NCBI GenBank assembly: GCA_013400975.1
Contig: WBMZ01011886.1
Location: 1-64,000, forward strand
Source: Atrichornis clamosus
Taxonomy: Eukaryota; Chordata; Aves; Passeriformes; Menuridae
Reading direction: 5' to 3'
Length of the DNA stretch: 64,000 nt
The notes beneath the pieces were generated by a model that saw only the letters and a program-made list of their open reading frames with translations, was not told where the DNA came from and did not search any database. The position numbers and the translations under genes are program-made. Shown here piece after piece: positions 61,281 to 64,000 of the stretch. How positions within the stretch are numbered: the first letter of the stretch is position 1; each line of letters starts with the position of its first letter.

Positions 61281-63732
61281 AGGCCTGGAGGGGAATTAAA
61301 AACCAAAACCCCCAAAACATTAGAAGTCATAAAAATGCAAAGAGTTAAAACTTTCAAAAACAGAGATAATTGTAACTCTGCTTAATATTCTAGATTTTGA
61401 CAGCTTAAAACACTGTTGTGCTACAGTCTTGCACTGACAGGTGAATGAAATAAGTCATATCAAATATATTCTTTTTGCTTGCTTTGTGTGTGATTTTGTA
61501 AACTTGACACCACAAAGAACATTTTTACAGTTATACCAAATTCTAATGCTTGCCTTTCAAATTGTTGACCTTTAGCAGTGAGGTTGCCTGCATCACAGAT
61601 CTGTGGTACACTATCCTTCAGGAAAATTGATGCATTAGCAGGAATGGTGGTGATGCTATCCATAGTGAGGCCATGGTGCCACATCAGATAGAAAAGATGG
61701 AGGAAAACTGATCTGTTTATGTGGAAAGGAAGATGAAATGGTAATTTCAGAAAAAGCATTTGAAATGTGCTGATACTTGGCTGGGATGTGAATGCTGAGT
61801 GGCTTCTGATGTGGCACAGCCAAACCCCAGGAATCAGCATGATCTGCCACTCTGCAGTACCCTGCACTGAGCACATGGCAGCCTCCTAGTGTCATTTTTT
61901 AAAGAATACCTTGCAAAAAAAAAAAAAAAGATTTTAATGATCTCTGTTAAAGCAAATTTAGAAATGCAAGCATGCAGTCGTTTTGGTATTCTGTCAAAAG
62001 AATAACAGTTGGTACATGATAAGTAGATGCAGTTCCAGCTACCAAACCCAAAATCCAGTTCAGATATCAGGTATTTGTCTTTGGGGTGGTATGGTAGCAG
62101 TTGCAGTGCCTGCCCTCCCCTCCTTGGACCTTGCACCTCATGAGTTAGGCCACCATATGTGACCCAAAATGATTCTTTGGCCTCCTTTTTACAATGTATT
62201 TTTGAGCTTTCATCTACACATGCATTCCCTAAATATTTTCAGGTTCTCTTCTTCATTTGTGAAGTACTGCACTTTTTTTTTGTGTGTGTGTGTTTAATAG
62301 AAGCTAAGTTAAATTGAAGCTAGCTTTGTGATACCAAGACCTGGTTTAATCATGTTATGACTAGAATTGGAAAAATATACCATTTGCTATCTAAGTTGGG
62401 TATATACAGAGAATTCACTGTAGTGCACAATGCAGTATGGAGGTAGGGACTAAATTAAGATACAACCTAAAAAGAGAAAGGGAATAGACCCTTCTATATA
62501 GTCACCCACCTCCTTGAAAGAACAGAAACACCTTTCCATTGCCTCAGCTGCCTCAGTAAGAGCAGCAATCCCACAGAGAGGATTTGGTCATAAATCTATG
62601 ACCTGTTAGAAACAAAAAGGAGCAACAAGCACCACCAGGACAGTTTTCTTTTTCTTGATGTGCACACCTAAACACAGCAATAAGAAGTCAAGAAATATAA
62701 GACTGAAACAGAAGACACAATCATCTGTTGAACATATTCAAAAATTCCATGTTGTAACCAGTGTGAAATGTAGTCTGTTTCTGTTGTTCGTTACCATTCA
62801 TCATTTCAGTGAATGAATGTTTCATTTTCACAGTATTTTGTATTTTTCTCATATGTGTATAAATCAATCATTTGATTTTTTTTTTCAATTGTAATTTCAA
62901 ATGTATAGAATGGCCCTAAATCTTTTTTCTTGTCTCTAGCCACTCTAACACTGTTAACAAAACTGTGGCAACAACAACAAAACACATGAATAATTTTGGA
63001 TGTATGATCTGTTTCCTTTGAAAAAGATTAGTATGTTGGTGCATCAAAATGTTGCCAGATCTGCTTCCTTTCTCCTTTCCAAGAGAGATGATTCTGAATT
63101 AGGATGCTTGAAAAACAGAAAAAAGGGAAGAATTTTGTTCAGGCTACCTCTATTGCAGGTTCAGTTAGTAATTACAGCATTCAAATCTGGTCTAGGAAAA
63201 TGTAAGTGGCACCCTTTCTTTATGCATGTTATATAATCAGGTCTTGTGGTTGTTCACTGCACATCTGGGATCAAAAATGCCATTGATAAATCCAGAGAAC
63301 AAGACAGTGACTTGCACATCCCCCAGTTCAGCTTGGGTGAAGGAGAAGGGCACACTAAACAACAGAATTAAATATGGTTTAATGATTGGCAACATTTCCA
63401 CTATGGATCTAATTTGATTTACAACAACTCAGTGTAAATATAATCCATTTGTCAAGGAAACATCTTGTAATTTATAGTTTAGCGTGAAATATATGACATG
63501 GAGAGAATGATTTTAATTCAGTAAACTCATATTTGTACAGCAACTAAAGAATAAGAAAATGTGCCTGAAACAGCAGGGCAGCTCTCAGCTTCCCACTGCA
63601 GGTCACCTGGAAGGAGTGACTGCTGTCTTCAGGTCTCCAGTGGGTCCCAGGTTGGACTGTTTCAGAGATTCTCTTTCCAGCCTCAAGACTAAATTTTCTT
63701 GAATCTCTTTGTGATTTCAAGTGTGCTAAATT

Positions 63733-64000
63733 CACAGAATCACAGAACATGCTGAGTTGGAAGGAGTTTGAGGGATCCCATTACTGCTCATTTCCTCAAG
63801 TTTTGGCACACCATCCCATCAATCATCACTGGTGAGCCTGCTTTTGTCCCTTTCCCCATTCCAAGCTCATTTAAAGCTCTGTCAATGAGCCACATTAGGT
63901 CCTGTGGTAGGGCTCTTTTTCCCCTCTGAGACAAGTACACCCCGTCGGGTGTCTGTAGACCACATGTTGAGTACATCATCCCATGGTCGACAGACCCAAA
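63733..64000 (-). mobile_element. CR1 LINE, minus strand: ORF1 end next to 3' terminus (cut by window edge)
   Basis: The plus reading starts with the inverted CR1 end TTCACAGAATCACAGAACAT at about 63733. Within 50 bases the minus strand turns into the C-terminal part of CR1 ORF1 (63788-63979: TPDGVYLSQRGKRALPQDLM, WLIDRALNELG). The whole of ORF2 is missing between them. The ORF1 esterase-like block usually reads D-G-x-H; here the His position is Tyr. The rest lies beyond 64000. Confidence 0.7.

Larger units (their letters stand above)
46501..64000 (+). other. Sequence after ATP6AP1-like exon 6 (intron 6 or beyond)
   Basis: At least 17.5 kb follow exon 6 without a recognisable Ac45 exon, so this is best read as one long intron, or as the region after a truncated gene. 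It holds six CR1 pieces, an A-rich tract with one N, and AT-rich simple sequence (for example TATATATATATATG near 52888). Confidence 0.5.

Overview
The window is eukaryotic nuclear DNA and almost certainly from a bird. It has short coding exons with GT..AG introns, AT-rich introns and intergenic DNA, and many copies of CR1 LINEs ending in the ATTCTATGATTCT-type 3' terminus. It also holds an LTR that resembles known avian ERVL-type LTRs. No SINE families were seen. There is one ambiguous base, an N at 55793, and no run of Ns.

Left part (1-19104): one plus-strand gene, IQUB (IQ motif and ubiquitin-like domain protein of the axoneme/cilium). It starts beside a CpG-rich segment at the left edge. 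Eleven coding exons from 572 to 18946 join in phase into about 701 codons, followed by AATAAA signals. The IQ motif, the coiled/basic region, the CxxC...CxxC segment and the conserved C-terminus are all present. The first half of the ubiquitin-like fold is not found.

Middle (about 19105-28180): intergenic. It holds a plus-strand CR1 copy that joins ORF1 sequence directly to the CR1 3' end (about 19900-21257), and a minus-strand CR1 (about 21622-22500). The two lie 3' end to 3' end.

Right part (28180-64000): the 5' six coding exons (28324-46500) of a second plus-strand gene related to ATP6AP1/Ac45, the V-ATPase accessory subunit S1. It has a signal-peptide exon and luminal-domain exons, and one intron appears to use a GC donor. 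The later exons (rest of the lumenal domain, transmembrane segment, tail) were not found, so they probably lie beyond 64000. Its introns hold a complete solo LTR with a perfect 5-bp target duplication (39766-40695), several CR1 fragments, and low-complexity tracts.

The two genes are not functionally linked as far as can be seen. The points most worth checking are the incomplete ubiquitin-like domain of IQUB, the Ac45 paralogue placed next to IQUB, and the CR1 copies that lack most of ORF2.
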